64,000 nucleotides of DNA from Neostapfia colusana (Eukaryota; Streptophyta; Magnoliopsida; Poales; Poaceae): contig JASWHV010000011.1 of NCBI GenBank assembly GCA_030760725.1, forward strand, positions 19,307,501 to 19,371,500, in the 5' to 3' direction. The first letter of the stretch is position 1; each line of letters starts with the position of its first letter. Below the pieces are notes generated by a model that was not told where the DNA came from, searched no databases, and worked only from the letters and a program-made list of their open reading frames with translations. Below, piece by piece: positions 46,352-57,475 of this stretch. Position numbers and translations under genes: made by a program.

Positions 46352-46586
46352 AACCTAACCCCCTTAAATTGATTCTGGCCCTCAAGATTCGATAGAGTGG
46401 AGAATAGATGAGGGAATTCTGCTTTGAGGTCTTCCTCATGCTCCCATGTAGTTTCGGCTTCCATGTGATAGCCTTATTGTACCTGGCACCAACGGATCAC
46501 TTTGTTCCTCGTAACCCTTTCCTTCACGTCCAAAATTTTGACGGGTTGTTCCGCGTAGGTCAGATCCTCTTGAAGCTCGAGCTCAT
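46352..46586 (-). pseudogene. chromovirus G chromodomain and polypurine tract
   Basis: The minus strand encodes the end of the integrase: LQEDLTYAEQPVKILDVKER, then VTRNKVIRWCQVQ, a stop, and GYHMEAETTWEHEEDLKAEF followed by PHLF. This is a Tekay-type chromodomain (VxW...EATWE pattern). TTAAGGGGGTTAGGTT (46367-46352) is the polypurine tract before the LTR. The stop occurs in the conserved W/Y position. Solo LTR I separates this from the rest of the integrase at 50028. Confidence 0.87.
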
Positions 46587-46984
46587 TGTAACACCCCAAG
46601 ACCTGCTAAAGAGGGGAATTTAAAAATTTTTGGACGTATTGCATGTGGTGCAGAAATTCAAATTCAAATGGGAATTCAAATTTAAATCAAAACAGAAAAA
46701 GAAAAGGAAAAAGAAAAAGAAAACCCCAACAGGCCAGTGAGCAGAAACACGCCAGCCGGCCCAAGACCCCCCCTCCCCCCGCGCCAGCCCAAACCCGCAC
46801 CCCTCTTTTCCTCTCACTGACACGTGGGGCCCGCGTGTCATCCCTCTCCTCCCTCGCGCCCACCCGACCCCGGACTCTTCTCTCGCGCCCGATCAAAACA
46901 ACCCCCAGAACCCACGCTCCCAGCCCTGATTTCCGGTCCCGGACGCCTCCAACATGATCTCAATAGACCGCCGCCCTCCCTCGC

Positions 46985-46993
46985 CTATTTAAA
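46985..46993 (+). promoter_or_regulatory. TATA-like box of solo LTR I
   Basis: CTATTTAAA lies in TCGCCTATTTAAACGCCG, about 400 bp into the LTR, at the position of CTATAAAAA in solo LTR H. A run of C and a CTCCGGTGAG block follow. Confidence 0.6.
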
Positions 46994-48554
46994 CGCCGAC
47001 AATCGCCCTGTTCCCCCCCCCCCGGTTCGGCCGTTTTTCTCTCCGGTGAGAACCAAAGTTTCTACAGCCGATTTCCGTCGATCCTTGCTCAAATTTCCTG
47101 ATCTAACGTGCTGATCACGTTCCACCGCCGCCGGGGAGCCCTGCAGGTGAAGGATACGACGTTTCTTGCGCCCCAACTACCACCCCGACGTGCATCGAAG
47201 ATCATCGATGTTGAAGCTCGCCGCCGACCGACTTCCAGGGCCTCCGAGTGCAGGAAAACCCCTCGGTGAGCATACCCTACCCCTCCGCGGTCGATCTGTG
47301 CAAAAAGATGTGAGTTCTAACGCACAGCGGCAAAAACCGAGGCTGCACCGGCGAGATCGCCACCCCCGCCACCGCGCGCCTCCACGCGCGCGGGCTGGCT
47401 TCGGCCAGGGCGACGTGGCCCCTTGGGGGCCGTCTATTTTAAATCGCACGGTAGAAATAAAACCGACGCGTACCGGTTCGGCGATCTAATCTGAGCCATC
47501 TGTTTTAAATCGGACGGTCCACGTCGGCCCCGCATTATAAAGGCCGGGATTCTTACGCGCTACCCCCTGGGGATCTCGGAAAACACGAGCTAGCCCCGGA
47601 AACTTCTGATCTAGCCCCTGGAACTTCAGAAATTCATGTAAATTCATTTAAAATCAGTTTTAGCCCCTGGACATAATAAAAATTAGGAAAACCCCTCTGT
47701 TATGTGTAGTTAGACCCCTGGAAATTTATGAAATAGTAAATTAGACCCTGCAGTAGGGTGGATTTACCTTTTTGACCCTATATGATATTAAATTCAGAAA
47801 TTTGAATATGTGACTAGGATTTAAATTTAAAAGGTAAGGCAAACATATGTGCAAATTCAAATTTAAACTCTCCTAGCACTTGGAAAACTTTAGAATGAGT
47901 TAAAAATAGATTTTAGGCTGAAATGAAATCTGCCTAAGTGTTGTTCATATTTATTAGTTCTAGAAACACATTTTTAGGCTAGGAAATAATTCTGAAAACT
48001 GATAAAATAAATTTAAATTAGTTCACATCAGAGGAGAAGTTCAAAAATATATAATTTAATATTTTCGATCAGAACCTATTCTGTTAAGATGATATGTCCT
48101 ACTATTTAATATTAAAACTCACTTTTAGGCATAGAAAATAAATCTGAAAAATATAGGAAAATAGGTATGCATAATTAGAAAATGGTAAAGGAATTCTCCA
48201 AATCCAAAAACATCAGTTTAGGATTTGGTAGAAGATCTGAAAACCTATTTGGAGTAGGAAATTATCTTTCATGCAAACTTGGTAGCTAAGAAGTGTATTA
48301 ATTAAATATAAAGAATTTGTTCAAATTGGAAATTCATATATTGTGTGCAAACAGAAATCTGATAACAAAAGTTAGAAATCATATACATATGTTTAAAAGT
48401 GCATGTAGGCCAAAAATCAAAATATGTAGAGTAACCACAACACTTAGAAATGTGAATGACTTTCATAGGTATGTATGTGTGGTTTGTATGAAGTGAAAGT
48501 GTGAACTATGTCTTATGGATTGTTGTTTTCTTTTGCTATGTGTATTGGCATGAG

Positions 48555-49780
48555 TAGAACCTGCCCCAGAGCAAGTTCTCCCCTTCCAAGACCAAGACTT
48601 TCCATTCCCAGAGCAGCAGGAAGAAAGCAAGTGTCCTTGACCACTTTGATCCTATACTAGGATGTGTAGATAGAATTATTTGTATTGTCAATTGAAATAT
48701 GAAACCCATGCTAGGAAGTTTCCCTAGAATTTCATTACCTTGTTTCCTTGTAGCTTGGGTTGGGACTTATTCTATCATGTCATTTATTTATATGTTTATG
48801 CTGAGCCATGCTTAGAATGGGATAATTGTGATATGAGATCATCAATTTATTTACCTTACTCTTGAATGAGATATTATGAGTTATGTAGAGGTAGGGATCG
48901 AGGCAAGTTGGATGATTTTGTTGGTGCTGGGTGCACGATACTCGGGTTTGTGTTTAGTACTTGCCTGGATCCTAAGGACCGGTTCATGGAGCATGTAACC
49001 TGGCTTTACCGTGCCAACCACATGCTGAGATGAGGCAGTTTGGCCAACTAATTAGGTGTATCCCCGGCGTAGTATGGGTGTTTTGGATGGTGCGGGGAAT
49101 AGGTGTCAGCTGGACTACCATATAAACCGCAAGGCTCAAGAGGGGGACACTGCAGCGGGATTGGAGCCTCTTGTATGCTGTTAGGGGTGAAACCTCAGTG
49201 GGCCCACGCTCGTCGGGAATCCCTTTGTAAAGGCTTCGTAGTGATCTCCTGGCTACACACCTGGGAAGTGTGAATGTGGTTCGCGGCCACTGGCATAATG
49301 GAGGTTCTTTTAGTCCACCTGGCAACGGGGGATGAAATCACTACATGTGGGTACAGTGTTGCAAACTCTGCAGAGTCAAAACTGTCATGACAGCCGTGCT
49401 CACGGTCAAGAGCGGCTTGGACATATTCATGATTAGAGGATGATGAATTGGCAAGTTGTGGATGTTAAGCGGGAAGTTTAACATTGGAGATGAGGCTATG
49501 TTTACTTGATAATGATGATGGGCTGAGGGATTGGGATCCATTTCACCTGTGTAGTAATGTAGGTGCTTAATAAGCTAAGGTGATAGTTAATAATTGCGTA
49601 GTGCTTTAACCATGAGTTCAACCTCTCCTTGCTCTAGCCATGCATGACATAACTCTCCCACACTTGCTGAGTACCCACGGTACTCAAACTTGCTTTTCTG
49701 TTGGTTTATATTGCTGCTCAGGTCAAGAGAATGATGTGGTGTTTAATGACCAAGACTTTGGTCCCGAGGAAGGATTCTAG
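48555..49780 (+). other. two-exon micro-ORF candidate in LTR I
   Basis: Exon 1 candidate 48555-48626 (72 nt, as in H) follows GGCATGAG and reads EPAPEQVLPFQDQDFPFPEQ and QEE, before GAAA|GCAAGTG. Exon 2 candidate 49722-49780 (59 nt, as in H) follows TTGCTGCTCAG and reads QENDVVFNDQDFGPEEGF with a TAG stop. Differences from H in exon 2 are only synonymous or conservative (D/E, E/D, Y/F). Confidence 0.45.
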
Positions 49781-50027
49781 GTTCACGGAGTCCCCCGGGC
49801 AACGCCTGTGACTGAGCCCACAAGATTTATATTCTGCTGCTGTTTTATTTACATGTCATAAACTTATTATCGTCCATCGAGACGTATGCTATGTAAGACT
49901 TATTTATATTCAACACCTGGCTTGTAATAAATGGTGCTTCACTATTTGTCATCACATGTATGAGAGAATGATCCTTGCATACATGTGGTATTCACTCGGT
50001 TGTTCTTCGGAGAAACCCGGTGTGACA

Positions 50028-51090
50028 CTCATCCATCGTTACTTGTTCTTCCTGTAATCTTAAGCACTTCTTGAGTTGGGATACGTGAAACATATCGTGT
50101 ACGTCGGAGAGGTGCATTCACAGCTCTAGCTGATAGGCTACTTCTCCTTGCTTGCCCAAAATCTTGAATGGCCCGATGTAGCGAGGTGCTAATTTTCCCT
50201 TGACGTTGAACCATCGTTGGCCTCGGATAGGCGATTCCTTAAGATACACGAAGTCTCCTACTTCGAAGATCAATTTTCTTCTCCTATTGTCTGCATAACC
50301 TTTTTGTCGTGACTGAGCAGCCTTCAAGTTTTCTCGTATCGTTTGGACTTGTTTCTCGGCGTCTTGCAGCATTTCGGGTCCAAACACTTGAATCTCTCCG
50401 GTCTCATTCCAGAACAGCGGCGTTCGACACCGTCTACCATACAATGCTTCGAATGGTGACATCTTCAAACTGGCTTGGTAGCTGTTGTTGTAATAGAATT
50501 CAGCATACGGCAAGCTCCTATCCCAACTACGCCCATGTTTCAAGGCGCAAGCCCTCAACATGTCTTCCAAAATTTAATTTGTCCTCTCAGTTTGCCCGTC
50601 GGTTTGCGGGTGATAAGCGGAGCTGAAATTCAGTCGTGTACCCATGGCTTCATGAAGCTTCTTCCAGAACCTAGAGGTAAATTGAGAACTCCGATCTGAA
50701 ACTATCGTCTTCAGAACTCCATGGCGACACAAGATTTGCTCCATATACAGCTCGGCTAGTTGTGCAACGCTGTACTCGGTTCTAACGGGAAGGAAATGGG
50801 CTGTTTTCGTCAATCGGTCCATGATAACCCAAATAGAGTCGTAACCCGATTGAGTACGTGGCAATCCGACGATGAAATCTATGCTGATGTCTTCCCACTT
50901 GCACTCGTGTACTTTCAATGGCTGTAACAGTCCAGCGGGTCTTTGATGTTCGGCCTTCACCCGTTGGCACGTATCGCATAAGGCAACATATTCAGCTATA
51001 TCCCTTTTCATACCATCCCACCAATAGCAAGTTTTCAGATCCTTGTACATCTTTGTACAGCCGGGGTGTATGGAATAAGGTGAGTCATGT
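50028..51090 (-). pseudogene. chromovirus G integrase
   Basis: The frame 51104-50574 has the zinc-binding region (DSPYSIHPGCTKMYKDL, CDTCQRVKAEH) and core. KWEDISIDFIVGLPRTQ holds the first catalytic Asp, LKTIVSDRSSQFTSRFW the second and TDGQTERTN the Glu, all three intact. A stop follows TERTN, and the next frame continues ILEDMLRACALKHGRSWDRS, then the SPIRGQRWFNVKGKLAPRYI and GPFKILGKQG barrel. The last part reads in another frame to DVFHVSQLKKCL. It ends at solo LTR I. It is well preserved but not open. Confidence 0.93.
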
Positions 51091-54000
51091 TGTAAAATCC
51101 CCAAAAAGTGGTAGCAAGAATTTTCAGCTCATATACACTTAGGAAAAATGAGGGGAATTAAAACTTTGAGTTATAACGGTGTGAGTTCAAAGTGGTGATT
51201 TAAATTTCCCAAAACTTCCAAACATGGAGATCTAAATGCATAACTTGGATCTTCATATTCCAAATATTCAACCTTCCAAATTTCAGCTCATTTGGAGGAG
51301 TTTCAATATTTGTTTGGGATTAAAAGGAGAAGCCCTCTAATCTGAATTTCTAATTCAGTTTCAAATTCCAACTTCCTCAATTTGCAAATTTGTTTCCACA
51401 AATGTGTTCTTTACATTTGAATTAGCAGCCATGCCAAAAATCAGAAACTTTGGACTTGGTTTGCTATGTGTTTGGAGCAAGGCAAAAAGGAGAATTCAAA
51501 TTCTATTTCAAATTCAAATGACCAAACACAATTCAAACTTCACACCAGAATTCAAATCATTTGAATTCAACCTTTTCAAACCTTAACTTTGAGGAAAAAC
51601 ATAGCCTTAAATGTTGAGTAGCTGGGGGACAAATATCAGTGGAAATTTGGATAAAAATTGGAGGTGGTGGGACCCAATTGTCAGCGACACAGAAGAGTAA
51701 ACCGACCTGTTTTTCACCTCGGTCGATCACAGCGCGCCAGCGCTCAGCTGCTACCCCCGCCCGAGGCTCAACCAAGCTTGTTCTCGCTGCCCCTGACATC
51801 GGCGCGCACGTGGGCGATCAGAGCAGCCGCCCGAGTGCCCCAGCCCTATTTCTCTTCCCCGCTCAGCTCGTGTTGCGCCGCAGCCGTTTCATTCGCACCG
51901 AACACCGCCGGCCGTTTCCTCCCGATCACACCACAGCCACCAAGCTCGGTTGCTCGAACTCCCAACAGCGAAGAGCTCCGCCCACCAGTGCTCTACCTGG
52001 CTAGCCACTCCTCCCCATGGTCCCGAGCTTGATTGCACCGGAAAATGGCAAAGTTGCCGCGGTCCTCGGGTGAACACTGAAAACCGAGAGAGGTCACCGT
52101 GGACAGCTCACACCGAGCAAGATCATGCCAAAACAAGCCAGCCCCTCGGCGCATCCTCGACCCTAGCTGCTCTCCCCATTGATCACAGCAGAAGAATTTC
52201 GAGTTTTTCTCCCGGGCGGTACAAACCGACCCCGAGGTAAGAATTTGCCAAATTCTTCGTTAGTTCATGTTCTCGTTGATTGAAACTGTGCACAAAGCTT
52301 CCTAACTACTTGGCGCACTTCCTCCATCGATTTTAGACCTAGATATGGTGGTGTAGAGGGAGAATTTCCGCGTCTTGATCATGGTGCACCGCCGGACCCC
52401 CTCGGGCGCACGGTGCTGATGGGTTTACAGCGCTCCCAGATCCGTTTAGATTCCATGTCGAGCTTCTACACCATCCACTGATGCTCTAGAGCAAAAATCC
52501 CAATCATTTGGTGAAGGAATGGGCCTCCACGACATTGCAGGAGACCTAGGTCCCACTGTTGCCGTTGCACGGTGGTTTCCGGGGAGAGTCGGCTGCCGGC
52601 GACCCCACCAGGGTGTTCAGCGCGCCTGAAAACAGGGGGGCGGCCAGTATGGGGCCGGGAGACGGCCGGGAAGGCCTTTCGCGCCACCCTCACCGGAGCA
52701 ACGCCGCGGTTTCCACTGTTTGGCGCGAGGTAGAAGAGGGAGCTGATGGGTGGGCCCCACAGCCAGGATTTAAACATTTCCAGATTTTCCAAATTCAGTT
52801 CAAACTTCGGAGACCCATAACTTTGTGTAGAAAACTCCAAAAAGGGTGAGACCAATTTTGTTGGAATCCTAATGAGGAGTAATTCACAGAGAAACAAATT
52901 GCTTGCTATGAAAATTCCCATGAATTTCTGTATAATTGCTTTTAATAAATCATTTAGAGATTTATTACAGGAGCAATTCTTTTTGAATCATTCCCAAATT
53001 TGGGCAGCTAATCCTTTTCATAGTTACTGATCTCCAGTAAAAATTTGGACTTCATTGGAGTTCATTTGCTAGGCTAAATTGCCTTCCAAAGTTCAGCCTT
53101 TATTTGAAAATTCAAATGTAAACAGAAACTTTTCAGAACTCCTGTCCAACTTCAAAAAAAATTCATATCTCTCTATTGGTAGCTCCAAAAATGGTGAAAC
53201 AAATTTTGTTAGAACCATGAAAACATACCCTAATCATATCTTTCATTGTTATCCATGTCAAAACTCCAAATTTGGGCTCAAAATTCAGAGAAGCCTTGTA
53301 CTTGTAGGAATTTTGGAAACTACATTGTGCAATGACATTTCTCCAAATTTTGCTCAGATCATCCTTAGAGAGTCTAGTATCCACTGTAACAATCCCAAAG
53401 ACAACTAAGGGACCAGAACAACAGTAGCTCTAAATAAAAGTGTACTTCTTATATAAAACTTGCACTTACGCATGTATTTTGCTACATTTCATAATAATGA
53501 CCGAAGTTGAGGACGCCCCGGAGTCGTTGGACGTCCTCCCACCAGAAGCTGACTTCTCGTTTAACTCGCAACCAGGCAAGCTCCGGTTTGCATTTAAGTA
53601 CTTTTGCAAATTCTTCATTTGTATCACTTATGTCTAGGGTTAATGCTTGCATTAGAGTTAGGGTGATTGAAACCCCACTTGCATAACCTTTTAAATCCAA
53701 TGCAGGGTTGGGTAGCTTACAGACCCGACGAGTAGACAAGGCCCTGCTAATATGCTTAGGATCTCGGTAGAAGTCGAGTAGTTGGAATCTACTCGCGAGG
53801 TAAGGTTTTAGCACACGGTTTGGTCAGAATAGAAAATGGCTTAAGAGTGGAGAAGGTGAGACCCAGCAGGGGGGATAGGAAGCAGTGAGCGGATGTCTCA
53901 CGTGCATAGCCCTGTTGGTATCGATTGAGGACCGAGTCGTGTGCGGGCCTGATGAACAAGTATTGAACAGTACCGGATGGCATACTGACATAAGCAGGAA

Positions 54001-55005
54001 ACCAATGTAATTGGTTAACCTGGGTGCCGAGGCTTACCCAACCGTTAATAGGAGTGGTTTGAGGGTAGCAAGGTATAAATCTTCCGGTGGGCACAATCAC
54101 GCTCCATGCGGGGACCTCCTGCCCGTTACGGATGGACCGGTTCGGTATTTGGGTTGCCTTTTAAAGGCTATTGCATACAACAGAGTAGGAAGGGGTGTGG
54201 AATCACGCTTCTGAAAGTGGGTGTATGCAATGTGTTGTCCGGGTGTCTCCTGATTACCGTCCCTCGCGGTTATTTGAGTACCGCTTGTTCACTGTTCCAT
54301 GACGTAGTAAGAAGTGAAGTAAGCCAGATGAATGATAATATGTTGTGATGATATATTAATGTTTTGGAAAACATGTTTTCTGTAGACATAGAGCTAATTA
54401 AGTTTATCTTCCACTTTGGGCACCACCACATCGGAGGAAAGCGTTTCCTGTTTGATTTTGGACTTCCGATGTGAGGGCTGCCTAAGGCATATGAATCTGT
54501 TGCTATAAAACTGAAAGTAAGGATCAACTTATAAGCACGTGTTTGTTGCAAAGTCCTTTTCCCTATCTTACACATCCCTGCATGTAGAGTTCCATGCCTA
54601 GGTTAGTCGGTTAAGCCTTGCTGAGCCATCGTGCTCACGGATGCAATATTAGAGATGTATGCAGGTGAGAGCTATGAGGAGGGGTCCGAGGACGAGGCGA
54701 TGCCCCCGTCGGGGTATACGGCCGAGCTGGAGCCCTGCACGCCGCTGTGATCTCCGGTTACATGTTGCTAGTGTGTAGCGTCCCCGGGCTGGACGGCTGC
54801 ACTTTTGCTTAGTTAGGATTAGAGAGTAGTATGTACATTACTTCCACTGTATAATTAAGTTTTGTAAAAAGACTTCCACTTTTTTATATAAAATAAAAGT
54901 GTGTATGTTGTTCTTAATTCTTTTTGTGTGTGCTGTTGGGTGCCGCATCGCACGGCACCACCCTCTATGATCCTGGAGTGGGTGAACCACGGGGTGGTCC
55001 CCACA
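51091..55005 (+). mobile_element. solo LTR E, Tekay-like chromovirus, 3915 bp
   Basis: It starts TGTAAAATCCCC and ends GGTGGTCCCCACA like LTR A, with the perfect target duplication CATGT (51086-51090 and 55006-55010). It sits in the integrase zinc-binding region of chromovirus G, and the host frame rejoins as LKEAHDSPYSIHPG once it is removed. GC-rich leader sequence is at 51700-52240. No gag or pol is present. It shares many blocks with A (for example 52810-53400 against 4300-5530). Confidence 0.9.
53507..54750 (+). other. two-exon micro-ORF candidate in LTR E
   Basis: Exon 1 candidate 53507-53575 (69 nt) follows CCGAAG and ends CCAG|GCAAGC. It reads EDAPESLDVLPPEADFSFNS then QP. An ATG at 53497 lies in the same frame just upstream, so an unspliced start is also possible. 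Exon 2 candidate 54665-54750 (86 nt) follows TGTATGCAG and reads ESYEEGSEDEAMPPSGYTAE, then LEPCTPL and TGA. Phase 1 at the joint keeps the frame. This is the cleanest copy of the pattern in its family. Confidence 0.45.
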
Positions 55006-55864
55006 CATGTGCCTCCTTTAATATCGTGTCATGGATGTGCTTCATGTTAGGCACACAAATCCTTTTCCCTAACCAAAGCATGCCTTTCTCGTCTTCCTTG
55101 AAATCCTTTTCTATGCCTTGTCGGATTCTTTCCTTGATTTCCTCATCTGTTGCTTGGCCATCTCATATCTCTTGTTCCAACGAAGAGTTGAGTTCTATCA
55201 CCTCCATATCGTTCAAGAACCTGAGATGTAACCGTTTGAACTCCTTGCACAGCTCGGGTGGCAGCTCCCGAACCGTGAGTTCATGACATGCTCCCTTTCG
55301 GCTTACCGCATCAGCTACTACATTGGCCTTTCCGGGGTGATAGTTGATTCCAACAACATAATCCTTGATGAGTTCCAACCATCGACGTTGCCTCAAATTC
55401 AGATCCGTTTGCGTGAATATATACTTGAGGCTTTTGTGGTCCGTATAGATGTCACATCGGTGGCCAAGGATATAATGCCTCCAAATCTTCAATGCATGTA
55501 CCACAGCTGCAAGTTCCAAGTCATGAGTGGGGTAATTCAGCTCGTGTTTCTTTAGTTGTCTCGACGCATAGGCTACCACTTGTCCTTCTTGCATGAGCAC
55601 ACATCCAAGCCATTGTCTTGATGCGTCACAATATATGACAAAGCTCTTGCTCACGTCCGGCAATACCAAAACAGGCGCTGTTGTTAGTCTCTTCTTGAGC
55701 TCCTCAAAGCTTTTTTGGCACACTGGTGTCCACTGAAATGCTTTTCCCTTCATTAGCAATTCAGTCATAAGCTTCGCTATTTTGGAGAAATCCTTGATGA
55801 ACCGGCGGTAGTATCCAGCCATCCCAAAGAAACTCCGAATATCTCTCACATTCTGCGGTTGGTT
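55006..55864 (-). pseudogene. chromovirus G RNase H and RT thumb
   Basis: The frame 55849-55163 reads RDIRSFFGMAGYYRRFIKDF (end of RT), then RNase H: FVIYCDASRQWLGCVLMQEG has the first Asp, HDLELAAVVHALKIWRHYIL the Glu, CDIYTDHKSLKYIFTQTDLN the next Asp, and GKANVVADAVSRKG the last. A stop follows SLEQEI, after which DEEIKERIRQGIEKDFKEDE leads to the zinc-binding region and the LTR E insertion. All RNase H catalytic residues are present. Confidence 0.92.
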
Positions 55865-56824
55865 TCACTTTAAAACGTCTCCCACTTTTCCGGGATCAAC
55901 CGATACTCCTCCCTCAGAGATGATGTGGCCTAGGAACGATATCTCCTTTAGCCAAAATTGACACTTGCTGAACTTGGCATACAATTGATGCTCTCGCAGT
56001 TTCTGCAACGTCAATCTCAAGTGTTCTTCATGTTCTTCCTCGCTTTTCAAATACACCACTATATCGTCAATGAAATCCACGACGAACTTGTCCAAGTACT
56101 CCATGAAGACCTTATTCATGAGGTACATAAAGTATGCGGGTGCATTTGTTAACCGAAAAGACATAACGGTATATTCATACAAACCATACCGTGTTTGAAA
56201 TGCAATCTTGGGTATGTCTTAGGGCTTAATCTTCAGCTGGAAATATCCCGGCCGAAGATCAATCTTGGAGAAAATTCGGGCACCTTTCATTTGGTCGAAC
56301 AGGTCCTCTATACGGGGCAGTGGGTATTTATTCTTGATCGCCACCTCATTGAGAGACCTATAATCCACACACAACGTTTGGGTCCCGTCCTTCTTTTCTA
56401 CGAAGAGCACGGGGGCTCCCCATGGTGACGAGTCTGGGCATATAAAACCCTTTTCTAGCTGCTCCTGAATTTGCTTGTTAAGTTCCACTAGTTCATTAGC
56501 GAGCATCCTATATGGCCTTTTTGCTATAGGTGCAGTTCCAGGTACTAAATCAATGGCAAATTCAATGTCCCGGTCAGGTGGCATACCTGGGAGTTCTTCC
56601 GGGAACACATCTGAAAATTCTTGAACAACCAGAATGCTTTCCAATGTTGCTTCTTCGACGTGGTTCAATGCTGCCTTCTCGGTTGCCGGTTGGGCTGACT
56701 CGAACTCAATACGAGTACCATGCTCATTTGTCAACTGCACACTCCTCTCAGCACATTGAATCACTCTGTTGTGCTTGCTTAACCAATCCATTCCAAATAT
56801 TATATCAATTCCTTGGGAATCCAA
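55865..56824 (-). pseudogene. chromovirus G reverse transcriptase
   Basis: Frame 56824-56219 reads IDIIFGMDWLSKHNRVIQCA (end of protease), VFPEELPGMPPDRDIEFAID, GFICPDSSPWGAPVLFVEKK, LCVDYRSLNEVAIKNKYPLP and FSKIDLRPGYFQLKIKP with the first catalytic Asp. A stop replaces the Glu of the usual PEDIP. Frame 56182-55865 continues with EYTVMSFRLTNAPAYFMYLM, FVVDFIDDIVVYLKSEEEHE (active site) and FLGHIISEGGVSVDP. A second stop replaces the Trp after VGDVLK. Confidence 0.93.
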
Positions 56825-57475
56825 GACAATAAGGTTGGCAAGAAAGTCTACCCCCTTATTTTAAGGTTTACTTTTGGACATACTATATTAGTCCTCATCT
56901 CTCCACCGGGAGAATTAACCAACATAGTGTGTTTCCTGTGTCATATGGGCAGATTATACTTGGCAACATACTTGGATGATATGAATGAATGCGATGCCTC
57001 GGAATCAAATAGAACAGTGGCTAGGTTGGAGTTGGCAAGGAACATACCAATCACGACGTCCTCAGCTTGTTGTGCTTCCTCAGCGGAGACATGATTCACG
57101 TTGCCACGATTGTAGTTCTGCTGCCCAAGGTTACCTTGCGTAGCTCCTCCATTCGGCCGTGGGTTCTGTTTTGGTGTGTTGGTCGGCTGTCCAAGGTCTT
57201 TCTTGAGGCACTGACTTGCAAAGTGTCCCGCCTCTCCACATGAAAAGCATGCTTTGTTGCCCAAAACAGCAAGAATGATGGGGCGAGGCTGGTTTTGAGC
57301 ATAGGCGCCCATGTTGGGATGGGGCGCAGGAGGCAAAGGCATACGAGGTGCTTGCATAACAGGACGTTGCTGCGGTGGTTGATTAGGGCGAGGTGGATTT
57401 GCAGGGCGGAAAGTAGAAGCGGACGAGCCATACTGTGGTGCAGCTGGTGGCATGAAACGGGGACGTACATTGCCA
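56825..57475 (-). pseudogene. chromovirus G gag C-terminus and protease
   Basis: The frame 57453-56941 has a Pro/Gln-rich stretch (PRPNQPPQQRPVMQAPRMPL), the CX2CX4HX4C zinc knuckle ACFSCGEAGHFASQCLKK and the protease motif ATVLFDSEASHSFISSKYV, in which Glu replaces Gly of the DSG active site. A frame change precedes the GMDWL block at 56824. Everything upstream of about 57475, including the gag capsid domain and the 5' LTR, is missing. Confidence 0.88.

Larger units (their letters stand above)
46587..50027 (+). mobile_element. solo LTR I, chromovirus-like, 3441 bp
   Basis: It starts TGTAACACCCC and ends CCCGGTGTGACA, with the perfect target duplication CTCAT (46582-46586 and 50028-50032). 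It is a sister of solo LTR H along its whole length, with numerous substitutions, extra sequence near 48200-48400, and well-matched parts around 48960-49280. No gag or pol is present. It is inserted in chromovirus G between the integrase barrel and the chromodomain. Confidence 0.88.
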
